Assembly (NCBI GenBank): GCA_016295245.1
Contig: JAEDLO010000012.1
Coordinates: 1-26,839 of the forward strand
Length of the DNA stretch: 26,839 bases
Origin: Bacteroidales bacterium
GTDB lineage: Bacteria > Bacteroidota > Bacteroidia > Bacteroidales > UBA932
Reading direction: 5' to 3'
Shown here: positions 1 to 8,466 of the stretch, one piece after another
Numbering within the stretch: position 1 is the first letter of the stretch
Layout: the number at the start of each line of letters is the position of its first letter
Position numbers and translations under genes: made by a program
Notes under the pieces: model-generated
The model's input: only the letters and a program-made list of their open reading frames with translations
What the model was told of the DNA's origin: nothing
Databases searched by the model: none

Positions 1-9
1 ATAAAGAAA

Positions 10-60
10 GAGGATGACCTCAAAGTCAATTTGACTTTTTAGTCACCCTCTTTTTTTGAT
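10..60 (-). terminator. Hairpin terminator of the V-ATPase operon
   Basis: On the minus strand this reads as a 41-nt hairpin (50 to 10) beginning GAGGGTGACTAAAAAGTC and closing with GACTTTGAGGTCATCCTC, followed by TTTCTTTAT. It sits just after the atpK stop codon, so it is the likely end of the ATPase transcript. On the plus strand the same hairpin is followed by seven T, so it could work in both directions. The hairpin is repeated almost exactly at 17363-17403, differing only in the 4-nt loop. Confidence 0.8.
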
Positions 61-71
61 TGTCGGGCAAA

Positions 72-497
72 TTAGCCGATCATAATCGAAGCGATGAGGG
101 CGAGAATTGCGTAGAACTCTGGGAGAGCGGCGTAAATCATCGTGTTGGTCATCACGTTGTGGCCCTGGCTTACACCCACGATACCGTTGGCGCAGACCTG
201 ACCCTGCCTGATGGCGGAGAAGAGACAAACCAGACCGACGCTCAAACCTACACCGAAGTACATTGCTCCGTTGCCGGCGAAGTCCTTGCCGAGCCAGAGG
301 ATGAAGGCCAGGAAGCCGTAAAGACCCTGTGTGGCAGGAAGGACTGAAAGAATCATATAGGTTGAAGACTTTTCAGGATCCTTTTTGAGGGCTCCTTCAG
401 CAGCGTTTCCGGCGATGGTTGTGCCGATTGATGAACCGATACCTGCGAGACCGAGCATAAGGCCGAGTCCAAGGTAACCAAGAATTGTGTTAAGCAT
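72..497 (-). CDS. atpK: V-type ATP synthase subunit K (rotor ring proteolipid)
   Basis: This is the membrane rotor subunit of a V/A-type ATPase; a ring of copies carries ions across the inner membrane. The 141-residue protein has four hydrophobic helices forming two helical hairpins, as in other two-hairpin V-type K subunits. The second helix has LPATQG (L53, T56, Q57), the third has RQGQ (Q98), and the fourth carries the ion-binding glutamate E127 in LPEFYAI. The pattern L..TQ, then Q, then E 29 residues later, matches the ligand layout described for the Na+-binding NtpK ring of Enterococcus hirae, which suggests Na+ rather than H+ as the coupling ion (inference). It is the last gene of the operon, 26 nt after atpI, and is followed by a hairpin terminator. 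Confidence 0.95.
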   Translation of the reverse strand: MLNTILGYLGLGLMLGLAGIGSSIGTTIAGNAAEGALKKDPEKSSTYMILSVLPATQGLYGFLAFILWLGKDFAGNGAMYFGVGLSVGLVCLFSAIRQGQVCANGIVGVSQGHNVMTNTMIYAALPEFYAILALIASIMIG

Positions 498-523
498 AAT
501 TGTCAGATTTTTATTTGTTTTAC

Positions 524-2248
524 TTATTTTCTCAAAGGATTGTATTCAACTCCGCGACCTTCATAACCCGAATTCTTGAAGAACTCGACGAAATTGAGTC
601 GGAGAGGATGGACGAAAGCGCCAAGGCAGCTCATCGCCAGATTGAGGACGTGTCCAAGCAGAAGAATCAGCACGAAAGGCACCCATTGCCAGGTAGGGTC
701 TGCACCCTTGACCATCTCGGCAATCTGGTTGAAGGTTGAGCCCAGCATACTTCCTGAAAGACCGAGCGCATAGAGTCGGATGTAACTCAGGACATCTCCC
801 ATCAGACCGGAGGCGGTGTTGTAGGTGTCCCACAGTCCGGCGCCTATGTTGACCAGAGGGTTCCTGCCCCACTTGTTGAAGATAAAGATTCCAAGACAGG
901 AAACACCGGCGATAACAAGGAGAGCCGTCTTCATCGCAGCTTCTGAGATGACCCCGGTAAGGCCGAATGCAAGACCAACGATGCCTCCTACTATGAGCAG
1001 GGTCCATCCCAGGGTGCCCAGACTGTTCTTGAAGCCGTTTCGGCGGACAGCCCACCAGGCCTTCAACAGCATTGCAAGGCAGATGTGGCCGACACCGATG
1101 CCCAGGGAGAGTATCATCTGCTTGGCATAAGAACCTCCTCCAAGTTCGACGTTTCCTGTAATCATCAGTTTTCTGAGCGACTCCGGAACCCAGGATTGCA
1201 CGCTCAGGTCAAGTCCGAAGAAGGTGCCCATCACCAGGCCGACCACGAAGGTGCCGACGCCCAAGGTAACTATGAGGCTCCACATCTTCGCCAGAGAGCC
1301 TTCCTTGCCCCTGAGGACAAAGCCTATGATGATTAAGAGTATGCCGTAGCCGGCATCGCCCATACACATTGCAAAGAACAGCAGGAAGAAGATACTCAGC
1401 AGGGCCGTAGGGTCGAACTCGTCATAGACGGGCATCCCGTACATCTTCGTGAACACCTCGAACTGGCGTGAGAAGGCATTGTTTTTAAGCTTCACAGGAG
1501 GACGGTCTTCGGCGACGGCATCCTCGTCCATATAGAAGATGTCCATCCGGTCGAAGGTCTGCTTGAGTCTTGCGTTCTCCTGAGCAGGGGCAAAGCCCTG
1601 GTAAATCACGATGGCGTTTTCGATGCTGTCTTCGCCGGTTACGGATGCGAGGTGGCGGTTGAGCTTGGCATACAAGACGTTGATTTCATCCTTGATGGCC
1701 GGAATCCTGACCTTTTCGGTCTCGAGCTTGGCCTTGTAGATGTCAACTTCAGTGTGCTTCTTCTTGATCTCCGCATCAATCTCCGCAAGGGACATCTTCG
1801 GGGCTTCCATTTCCTTTATAGGGAAACCCTCCCTGTTGGAGAATATTACGAACCAGACCTTGCCGTCCTTGCGGCAGACTTCTCCAAGGGCATAAGTTTC
1901 TGCCCAGACAGGATCGAAGTTCTTTTCGCTCACGCAATAGAAACCCGGGTTGAAACGCCTGAGCAAATCAGGATCATATTCTCCCCAAACTGCGATTTCA
2001 CGCTTGTACTTGACAAGCTGGTTCTCTTCAGCAAGCATTTTCTCGAGAGTCGGGTCCATGCCCTTTGCAATTTGCTTGACGCGGGCTTGGAGCGTCTCGA
2101 TTTCCTCCAGGATTGAGGCAGACTCCGTATCCACAGGTTTGGAAGACCTGCTGATGTCAACGACGCCCAGTTCCTGAAGCCTGTCCAGGAACTCGTCCTT
2201 CTCGCTCTGCAGGAGCAGGAAGGTGTATTTGGTCATCTTTTCTATCAT
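524..2248 (-). CDS. atpI: V-type ATP synthase subunit I (membrane stator)
   Basis: This is the stator subunit (subunit a/I) that forms the ion half-channels against the K ring and links them to the peripheral stalk. The 574-residue protein has a soluble, coiled-coil-rich N-terminal half and a C-terminal half with about seven to eight membrane helices starting near residue 280. The essential channel arginine is visible as about R491 in the motif LSYIRLYALGLS. The protein is at the short end for the family, which is often 600-660 residues. Its ATG overlaps the atpD stop codon as ATGA, which suggests translational coupling. The first ATG gives the expected family N-terminus. Confidence 0.95.
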   Translation of the reverse strand: MIEKMTKYTFLLLQSEKDEFLDRLQELGVVDISRSSKPVDTESASILEEIETLQARVKQIAKGMDPTLEKMLAEENQLVKYKREIAVWGEYDPDLLRRFNPGFYCVSEKNFDPVWAETYALGEVCRKDGKVWFVIFSNREGFPIKEMEAPKMSLAEIDAEIKKKHTEVDIYKAKLETEKVRIPAIKDEINVLYAKLNRHLASVTGEDSIENAIVIYQGFAPAQENARLKQTFDRMDIFYMDEDAVAEDRPPVKLKNNAFSRQFEVFTKMYGMPVYDEFDPTALLSIFFLLFFAMCMGDAGYGILLIIIGFVLRGKEGSLAKMWSLIVTLGVGTFVVGLVMGTFFGLDLSVQSWVPESLRKLMITGNVELGGGSYAKQMILSLGIGVGHICLAMLLKAWWAVRRNGFKNSLGTLGWTLLIVGGIVGLAFGLTGVISEAAMKTALLVIAGVSCLGIFIFNKWGRNPLVNIGAGLWDTYNTASGLMGDVLSYIRLYALGLSGSMLGSTFNQIAEMVKGADPTWQWVPFVLILLLGHVLNLAMSCLGAFVHPLRLNFVEFFKNSGYEGRGVEYNPLRK

Positions 2249-2856
2249 AGCGCTTCCTCCTGTTCTTCTTCGGCAGCGTGCCTTGTCTTGACTATCTTGG
2301 ATGAGGCCTTGGAGAGGTTTTCCTCATCCTCCATATAGCGTTTGATTTTCCTGATTGCCTCCTGGAAGCCAGGGATCTGAACTTTCTCGTAGAGGTTTAC
2401 CTTTTGTGTCGTCTTCTTTCGGTTGAACTCGAGAATCTGACGGGTCTGTTCGGCTACCTCCGATTCGATTGCCAGTCTGGTCAGTTCCTGAAGTATCCTC
2501 ACTCCATCCACATACCAGGCCGGTTTGACGAATGCGTTGAAGGGCTTGAGTTCGTAATGGATTCTGGAGAGGAAAGGAGTGTTGACTCCCGCTGTTTTCT
2601 TTGTCTTCAGTTCCACATCGGAGATGCTGATCAGATCCGGTTCAAATTCGTTCCACAAGGCAGAAAGGTAATCATACTTGCGCATAGCCTGCTCGAGTTC
2701 CTCCTCCAGGCGCAGGGATTCCGACTTTGCGACCAAAACGCTCATTCGCAGGGCGGATTCCTTGTTCTTGAGTGTCGGCAGGGCCTTCTGGCGCACCTTG
2801 AGTTGTTTGCCAAGGTTCGTCAGAGATGTCTTGTTATATTGAAACTTTACTGCCAC
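2245..2856 (-). CDS. atpD: V-type ATP synthase subunit D (central stalk)
   Basis: Subunit D is the long coiled-coil shaft that turns inside the A3B3 head and passes torque to the membrane ring. The 203-residue protein is highly charged and starts with the typical FQYNKTSL...L segment, followed by long heptad-rich helices at both ends (about residues 5-75 and 130-195). Its start lies 6 nt after the atpB stop, and its stop overlaps the atpI start as ATGA. No subunit F partner gene is seen anywhere in the operon. Family assignment rests on length, the coiled-coil pattern, the N-terminal motif and the operon position between B and I. Confidence 0.93.
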   Translation of the reverse strand: MAVKFQYNKTSLTNLGKQLKVRQKALPTLKNKESALRMSVLVAKSESLRLEEELEQAMRKYDYLSALWNEFEPDLISISDVELKTKKTAGVNTPFLSRIHYELKPFNAFVKPAWYVDGVRILQELTRLAIESEVAEQTRQILEFNRKKTTQKVNLYEKVQIPGFQEAIRKIKRYMEDEENLSKASSKIVKTRHAAEEEQEEAL

Positions 2857-2862
2857 AGTATG

Positions 2863-4182
2863 TTATGCTTTCCAGTATTTGTCGATAAGTGCCTGTTTGA
2901 TGCCGGTTTCGGCAGGGGAGAAGTGCTTTGCGAAAATTTCCCAGGCCGTGTCGAGCATCTCGTCTATCTTGAGATTGACGTCGATAGACAAGAGTCTGGT
3001 GGCGTATTCCTTGGCGTAGTCCAGACAGCGCAGGTCGTAGTCGGAGAGGTCGAAGCCGTTTTCCAGCTTGGTCTTGGCGTTCTGGGCGTCAGCATAAAGG
3101 CGGACTGAAGCATTCATCACCTGAGAGTGGTCCTCGCGGGTCTTCTTGCCCTGGACGAGCTGCTTGAGTCGGCTCAGCGAGCGGAACGGGTCGATGATGA
3201 CCTTGCCCGTATCGGAGTCGGCCCTCAGATAGAGCTGGCCTTCGGTGATGTATCCTGTGTTATCAGGGATGGCGTGGGTGATGTCTCCGTCGTTGAGGGT
3301 CGTCACGGCGATGATGGTGATGGAGCCCGACCCCGGGAGCTGCACTGCCTTCTCGTAAATCTTTGCGAGGTCGGAATACAGCGAGCCCGGCATCGAATCC
3401 TTTGACGGAATCTGGTCCATACGGTTTGAAACGATTGACAGGGCGTCGGCGTAAAGGGTCATATCGGTCAGAAGGACAAGCACCTTCTCGCCCTTGTCAA
3501 CTGCGAAGTACTCGGCTGCGCAAAGGGCCATGTCAGGCACCAGGAGACGCTCTACCGGAGGTTCTTCGGTTGTGTTGATGAAGCAGACAATCTTGTCGAG
3601 AGCACCTGCAGACTCGAACTCGTGGCGGAAGAAGAGGTAGTCGTCGTTGGTCAGACCCATACCGCCGAGGATAATCTTGTCAACGTCGGCCCTGAGGGCA
3701 ACGTCGGCCATCACTTTGTTGTAAGGCTGGTCAGGGTCGGCGAAGAACGGAATCTTCTGGCCGGAAACGAGGGTGTTGTTGAGGTCGATGCCGGCGATGC
3801 CGGTAGGGATGAGCTCGGAAGGCTGGCGTCTGCGGTAAGGGTTTACCGAAGGACCGCCCGTCTCACGGAGTTCGCCCTCGATCTGCGGGCCTCCGTCGAT
3901 AGGCTCGCCGTAGGCGTTGAAAAAGCGTCCGGCAAGCTGCTCGCTTACGTGGAGCATAGGCGATGAGCCTTTGAATGACACCTCAGCATTGGTAGGGATG
4001 CCCTCGGTGCCGCCGAAGACCTGAAGGGTGATGCTATCGCCCTTGGTCTTCACCACCTGGGCGAGACGTCCGTCCACGGTGGCAAGCTCGTCATTGGCCG
4101 CACCCTTGGCCTTCAGGGTAACGGTAGCCTTGGTGATGGCCTCGAGCTGGGTATATGTGCGTTGATATGCTTTTGTTGCCAT
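2863..4182 (-). CDS. atpB: V-type ATP synthase subunit B (non-catalytic head subunit)
   Basis: Subunit B alternates with A in the A3B3 head and supplies residues to the catalytic site without hydrolysing ATP itself. The 439-residue protein has a beta-barrel N-terminus, then a nucleotide-binding-like core in which the P-loop position reads GQKIPFFADPDQP (about 141-153), with no Walker A lysine, as expected for a B subunit. The SLSRL motif carries the probable arginine finger at R338. Length is close to normal (about 430-465). It lies 3 nt after atpA and 6 nt before atpD, in the same transcript. Here atpB means the V-type B subunit, not the F-type a subunit. Confidence 0.96.
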   Translation of the reverse strand: MATKAYQRTYTQLEAITKATVTLKAKGAANDELATVDGRLAQVVKTKGDSITLQVFGGTEGIPTNAEVSFKGSSPMLHVSEQLAGRFFNAYGEPIDGGPQIEGELRETGGPSVNPYRRRQPSELIPTGIAGIDLNNTLVSGQKIPFFADPDQPYNKVMADVALRADVDKIILGGMGLTNDDYLFFRHEFESAGALDKIVCFINTTEEPPVERLLVPDMALCAAEYFAVDKGEKVLVLLTDMTLYADALSIVSNRMDQIPSKDSMPGSLYSDLAKIYEKAVQLPGSGSITIIAVTTLNDGDITHAIPDNTGYITEGQLYLRADSDTGKVIIDPFRSLSRLKQLVQGKKTREDHSQVMNASVRLYADAQNAKTKLENGFDLSDYDLRCLDYAKEYATRLLSIDVNLKIDEMLDTAWEIFAKHFSPAETGIKQALIDKYWKA

Positions 4183-4185
4183 ATT

Positions 4186-5928
4186 TTAAGAGAGGAGTTT
4201 GCTTAACTGTTCTTTGTATTTGCAGAAATTCTCGTCCTCGAACTTGCAGTAGTTCATCTGGCGGAGGATGTTGATCAGCTGCTTGAAGAAGTTGCGGCAC
4301 TCATCAAAGTTATCAAACTTGAAACTCTTGTCGCAGATGGACAGAATGAGGTCGAACATATAGCGCTGCCTTTCCATAGGGCAGAGGGCGTCGACCTCGT
4401 CGAAGGCATCCTGCTGGAGGAAGGCGAAGTCGATGAGCTCTGACTTCCAGAAAGCCTCGTGGTAGCTCATAGGTACGCCGTCATCGCCGAGGATGTTGAT
4501 CTGGTCGGCCATTTCCTTGCCCCTTCTTACGTAGTTCTTGCCCTTCTGGACTTTCTCTACCCAGCCCTTCTCGACGGTCTTGTCGAGGTAGTCGGAGATT
4601 TCAGGGTATTCAAGGTACTTCGAATAAGAGTCAATAGGGTTTACCGAAGGGTAACGTTTCTGGTCGGCTCGGGCCTGCTCAAGGGCGTAGAAGCATCTTG
4701 CAGCCTTCTTGGTGGATTCGGTCACAGGCTCCTTGAGGTTACCGCCGGCAGGGGAAACCGTGCCGATGAAGGTGACTGCACCTGTCTGGCCGTTGTTGAG
4801 CACAACCATACCGGCGCGGGCGTAGAAGTTCGAGATGATGGATGACAGGTCGACAGGGAAGGCGTCTGCGCCCGGAAGCTCCTCCATACGGTTGGACATC
4901 TCCCTGAGGGCCTGAGCCCAGCGGGAAGTGGAGTCGGCAAGTAGCAGGCAACGCAAGCCCATAGCCCTGTAGTACTCGCAGATGGTCATTGCCGTATAGA
5001 CAGAGGCCTCGCGGGCTGCAACAGGCATATTTGAGGTGTTGCAGATGATTACCGTTCGCTCGATGAGCTTGCGGCCGGTATGAGGGTCCACGAGCTCTGG
5101 GTATTCGGTGAAGATCTCCACAACCTCGTTGGCGCGTTCGCCGCAGGCTGCCATCACCACCACATCAGCCTCGCCCTGCTTGGCAATGGCGTGCTGGAGC
5201 ACCGTCTTGCCGCAGCCGAATGGTCCCGGAATGAAGCCGGTGCCTCCCTCGGCGATAGGCCCGAAGGTGTCGATGACTCGCACGCCCGTTTCCATAATCT
5301 TCTGCGGACGCGGTTTTTCCCTATAGCCCTTGAGAGCGACCTTTACTGGCCATTTCTGGCACATCGTCACATTTATGTCCTCACCGTCTTCACCGGTCAG
5401 CACTGCAATGACTTCGTCAATGTTGTACTCGCCGGCAGGAGCAAGACTCTTGACGGTATAGCTGCCCTTGAAACTGAAAGGAACCATAATCTTGTGTGGA
5501 AGCCAGCCCTCACGGACTTCACCGAGCCAGTCGGCGGCCATTACGCTGTCGCCGACACGGGCAAGAGGAGTGTATGACCAGAGCTTGGTGTGGTCAAGCG
5601 GGGAGGTGTACTCTCCTCGGCGGAGGAATACACCGTCCATTGTCGTGAGGTCGTTCTGGAGACCGTCATATATGCTGGCCAGAAGACCCGGACCGAGAGT
5701 GGCCTCGAGCATCTTGCCGAGGAATTCCACCGAATCGCCGTTCTTCAGGCCGCGCGTGCTTTCGAATACCTGGACTTGGGCTTTGTCCCCCGTCACCTTG
5801 ATAACTTCGGCAAGAAGCTTGGTCTGCCCGACACTGATGTGACAGAGCTCGTTTTCAGATACCGGTCCGTCGACCTGCACCGTAACGAGGTTGGAGACGA
5901 TACCCGTCACCTTTCCTGTTGTAATCAT
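4186..5928 (-). CDS. atpA: V-type ATP synthase subunit A (catalytic)
   Basis: This is the catalytic subunit of the V/A-type ATPase head, making or splitting ATP at the A/B interfaces. The 580-residue protein has the N-terminal barrel, the A-type-specific bulge domain (about 110-200), a Walker A loop GPFGCGKT (235-242) and the catalytic glutamate in GERANE (E264). It also has SRWAQALRE and the C-terminal helical domain. The length is normal for the family. The ATG overlaps the stop codon of the upstream DUF2764 gene as ATGA, implying coupled translation. The GERANE motif and the bulge domain separate it clearly from F-type alpha and beta subunits. Confidence 0.97.
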   Translation of the reverse strand: MITTGKVTGIVSNLVTVQVDGPVSENELCHISVGQTKLLAEVIKVTGDKAQVQVFESTRGLKNGDSVEFLGKMLEATLGPGLLASIYDGLQNDLTTMDGVFLRRGEYTSPLDHTKLWSYTPLARVGDSVMAADWLGEVREGWLPHKIMVPFSFKGSYTVKSLAPAGEYNIDEVIAVLTGEDGEDINVTMCQKWPVKVALKGYREKPRPQKIMETGVRVIDTFGPIAEGGTGFIPGPFGCGKTVLQHAIAKQGEADVVVMAACGERANEVVEIFTEYPELVDPHTGRKLIERTVIICNTSNMPVAAREASVYTAMTICEYYRAMGLRCLLLADSTSRWAQALREMSNRMEELPGADAFPVDLSSIISNFYARAGMVVLNNGQTGAVTFIGTVSPAGGNLKEPVTESTKKAARCFYALEQARADQKRYPSVNPIDSYSKYLEYPEISDYLDKTVEKGWVEKVQKGKNYVRRGKEMADQINILGDDGVPMSYHEAFWKSELIDFAFLQQDAFDEVDALCPMERQRYMFDLILSICDKSFKFDNFDECRNFFKQLINILRQMNYCKFEDENFCKYKEQLSKLLS

Positions 5929-6527
5929 ATATAATGTTGTTTTTTGTTGTCGTATGTGCTTCGAATCCTGCCGACCATCTCCCTGAACATCTTCTCACCC
6001 TCGACCGGATCGAGTTTGATCCAGCGCTGCACTATCTTTAGCTTCGCGACGGTGGCGAGGATGAAATTGAGGTTGAAAAGGTCAAAGCAGCTCATTTCGT
6101 CAATCCTGGCGAAAATGTAGTTGTCCATAGCGCGTTCCTTCCTAAGGATGTCGCTGTCGCGCAGAATCTCGTCAAGACCGGAGCAGATTTCTTCCTCTGC
6201 CTGTCCCTCTTCGTCGAGGATGACAATATCCTGACTCTCGGGTCTTCCGAGACTGGAGTTGATATAGGCGACCCGGGCATTGCGCACTGCAAGGTCCAGA
6301 TTGAAGAAGTCGCGGATGAAACGGTTGCCGGAGCTTCGGGTTTGAAGATAGAAATCCCTGCCGAGACTGTCCTGGTCGTAGCCTTTGAGGAACAGGTCCA
6401 GAAGAGAGCGGTCTGAACTGCTGAGCTGTTCCCTTATCTCTTCGATGATGGCGTCGACGTCAAGCCCGGAAGGATTGTCCTGATTGACAACCGGGAGGCT
6501 GGCAACTATATACTCGTAGTTGTTCAT
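5925..6527 (-). CDS. DUF2764 family protein of the V-ATPase operon
   Basis: A 200-residue protein that begins NNYEYIVASLP, the usual opening of DUF2764 proteins, and is mostly charged helices with no membrane segment or signal peptide. In Bacteroidetes, Chlamydiae and spirochaetes, a gene of this type sits between atpE and atpA in the order E-x-A-B-D-I-K, exactly as here. Its function is not established. Because no recognisable subunit C (the rotor-to-ring connector) exists in the operon, a C-like role is a reasonable inference, supported here only by position and helical character. The start is 1 nt after the atpE stop, and the stop overlaps the atpA start. Confidence 0.82.
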   Translation of the reverse strand: MNNYEYIVASLPVVNQDNPSGLDVDAIIEEIREQLSSSDRSLLDLFLKGYDQDSLGRDFYLQTRSSGNRFIRDFFNLDLAVRNARVAYINSSLGRPESQDIVILDEEGQAEEEICSGLDEILRDSDILRKERAMDNYIFARIDEMSCFDLFNLNFILATVAKLKIVQRWIKLDPVEGEKMFREMVGRIRSTYDNKKQHYI

Positions 6528-6528
6528 C

Positions 6529-7134
6529 CTAGCCGAAGAGAAGTTTCCGTGTCACAGGGCGGAGATATTCCCCGATGAGCTCGTTGAATGTCTCATCCGT
6601 AAGGCTTACATACCAGCCCCCGTCAGAAGGGCCGATGCGGAAACCTCCGCTGACTTTCTTTGAGAAATCAGCCTTCAGTCCCTTTCCGAGTTTCTTTGAA
6701 AGCTCAGATGATACCCAAGGCTCAAGCTTGTCCTTGAGGCTTGCCGGGAGAATGAGGCTGAGGTCGGAACTCTCGCTTGCGGAGAACTTCTCCGCTACTG
6801 CAAGGATGATTTTCTTGAGGAAATCAGTATCGGACAGGCTCTCCTTGACTCCCTGCTTGCAGATGGAGTCCACAAGAAGATTTTCGATGTCCTTCTTTGT
6901 TGCCTGAAGGCTTTGCGCCGATGCCATCTTGACATCTGACTCCGCCTTTGCAGCTATGTCGGCGGCCTTTTTCTCCGCCTCGTCTATAATGGCCTTTGCC
7001 TGGGCGCGGGCATTTGCCATAATGGAATCGGCTTCGGCCTGCGCCTTTTCGAGTAAAGCTTCACCTTCGGCCTTGCCTTTTGACAGGCCTTCGTTGTAGA
7101 GTTTCTCGGTCAGTTCCTGTAATTTATTGGACAT
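6529..7134 (-). CDS. atpE: V-type ATP synthase subunit E (peripheral stalk)
   Basis: Subunit E forms the outer stalk that holds the A3B3 head still against rotation. The 201-residue protein has a long N-terminal Ala/Lys/Glu-rich coiled coil (about 1-90, with many EA and KA heptad pairs) and a globular C-terminal domain that would cap the head. Its usual dimer partner, subunit G/H, is not encoded in the operon. It is the first gene of the operon, and the only sizeable upstream gap (7135-7230) lies before it. Here atpE means the V-type E subunit, not the F-type c subunit. Confidence 0.92.
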   Translation of the reverse strand: MSNKLQELTEKLYNEGLSKGKAEGEALLEKAQAEADSIMANARAQAKAIIDEAEKKAADIAAKAESDVKMASAQSLQATKKDIENLLVDSICKQGVKESLSDTDFLKKIILAVAEKFSASESSDLSLILPASLKDKLEPWVSSELSKKLGKGLKADFSKKVSGGFRIGPSDGGWYVSLTDETFNELIGEYLRPVTRKLLFG

Positions 7135-7160
7135 TTCTTAATATTGTTAGTGTTACTATC

Positions 7161-7168
7161 GAAATATA
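7161..7168 (-). promoter_or_regulatory. Candidate -7 box for the V-ATPase operon
   Basis: Reading the minus strand, TATATTTC lies 26 nt before the atpE ATG and matches seven of eight positions of the Bacteroidetes -7 element TAnnTTTG at best. A TTTTG lies upstream, but with a spacer of 23 nt, longer than the usual 19-21. A second similar box, TATATTTC at 7228-7221, directly follows the mmd terminator. Either could start the operon; neither is a clean match. Confidence 0.3.
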
Positions 7169-7230
7169 TGAATAACCAAGTATAAGCTATTCAAAATCTT
7201 TGCCCTCAAAGGCAATTTCCGAAATATACG

Positions 7231-7282
7231 AAAAAAAACGGACAGAGTGCCAATAAGTTGTTGAACTTTTTGACACTCTGTC
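7231..7282 (-). terminator. Intrinsic terminator of the mmd operon
   Basis: On the minus strand GACAGAGTG (7282-7274) pairs with CACTCTGTC (7249-7241). The stem extends inward through CAA/TTG and AAGTT/AACTT with small mismatches to a CAAC loop. After two bases (CG) a run of eight T follows (7238-7231). This is a classic rho-independent terminator 23 nt after the mmdB stop, so the V-ATPase operon downstream should have its own promoter. Confidence 0.88.
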
Positions 7283-7305
7283 AGCAATATGGTTATATCG
7301 AAATA

Positions 7306-8466
7306 TTAGCCGAGGAAACCGAGGAGAATACCGGCGGCAACTGCCGAGCCGATTACACCGGCGACGTTAGGCGCCATTGCGTGAGTGAGCAGATGGTTAC
7401 CCGGATCTGCCTCAAGGCCCACACTCTCAGATACCCTGGCTGCATCCGGTACTGCGGATACGCCTGCGTTTCCAATAAGCGGGTTGATTTTCTTTCCTTC
7501 AGCCAGGAAGAGGTTCATGAACTTGACGAACAGCACACCGCAGGTAGTGGCGATTACGAACGACAGGAGTCCGAGACCGAAGATTTTGACAGAGTTGCCG
7601 GTAAGGAACACGTCAGCCTGGGTAGAGGCACCTACAGTGACACCGATAAGTGTGGTGACCACGTCGATGAGCGGACCGCTGGCAGTTGAGGCGAGCCTCT
7701 TGGTTACGCCCGATTCCTTGAGCAGGTTGCCGAAGAAGAGCATACCAAGGAGAGGGATGCCTGAAGGGACGATGAAGGCAGTGCAGATGAAGCCGACGAT
7801 AGGGAAGATGATCTTTTCCTTCTGGCTTACGATGCGTGGCCTGTTCATCCTGATGAGCCTTTCCTTCTTTGTGGTCAGCAGGAGCATTATCGGCTTCTGG
7901 ATTACAGGTACCAGAGCCATATAAGAGTAGGCCGAAACGGCGATTGCACCCATCAGCTCCGGAGCGAGCTTCGAGCTCAGGAAGATGGCGGTAGGGCCGT
8001 CTGCGCCGCCGATGATGCCGATGGCACCTGCCTCATTAGGAGCGAAGCCCATAGCCAGAGCGAGCAGGTAAGCTCCGAAGATGCCGATCTGGGCGGCGGC
8101 TCCGATAAGGATGAGCCTTGGCTGGGAAATCAGCGCGGAGAAATCCGTCATCGCACCGATGCCCAGGAAGATCAGTGGCGGGTACCAGCCCTGACGCACA
8201 CCCTGATAGAGGATGTTGAGCACGGAGCCTTCCTCATAGAGGCCGACCTTCATTCCCAGACCCGTCTCGGGATCCATAAACAGAGGGATGTTGCCGATGA
8301 TGATACCGAATCCGATAGGCACCAGCAGCAGCGGTTCCCATTTCTTGACTATGCCCAAGGTGATGAACACCAGGCCGATACATATCATTATCAGATGCTG
8401 GGGAGTCACGTTGGCAAAGCCGGTGAACTCCCAGAACTGACGGAGACTTTCGATAATGTTTTCCAT
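7306..8466 (-). CDS. mmdB: Na+-pumping decarboxylase beta subunit (methylmalonyl-CoA decarboxylase)
   Basis: This inner-membrane subunit takes the carboxyl group from carboxybiotin, releases CO2 and drives Na+ out of the cell. The 386-residue, very hydrophobic protein has about nine to eleven membrane segments and the family signature GGADGPTAIF (153-162), whose D156 matches the conserved aspartate of OadB/MmdB/GcdB proteins. It also has ASTQADVFLTGNS in a C-terminal helix. Its ATG overlaps the stop of the biotin carrier gene (TAATG). The sequence alone cannot separate oxaloacetate, glutaconyl-CoA and methylmalonyl-CoA decarboxylases; the companion carboxyltransferase at 9297-10859 points to methylmalonyl-CoA. 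Confidence 0.93.
   Translation of the reverse strand: MENIIESLRQFWEFTGFANVTPQHLIMICIGLVFITLGIVKKWEPLLLVPIGFGIIIGNIPLFMDPETGLGMKVGLYEEGSVLNILYQGVRQGWYPPLIFLGIGAMTDFSALISQPRLILIGAAAQIGIFGAYLLALAMGFAPNEAGAIGIIGGADGPTAIFLSSKLAPELMGAIAVSAYSYMALVPVIQKPIMLLLTTKKERLIRMNRPRIVSQKEKIIFPIVGFICTAFIVPSGIPLLGMLFFGNLLKESGVTKRLASTASGPLIDVVTTLIGVTVGASTQADVFLTGNSVKIFGLGLLSFVIATTCGVLFVKFMNLFLAEGKKINPLIGNAGVSAVPDAARVSESVGLEADPGNHLLTHAMAPNVAGVIGSAVAAGILLGFLG

Noticed and set aside
2404..3108. Plus-strand reading frame (234 codons) opposite atpD and atpB
   Set aside because: Antisense to two conserved ATPase genes and without recognisable motifs.
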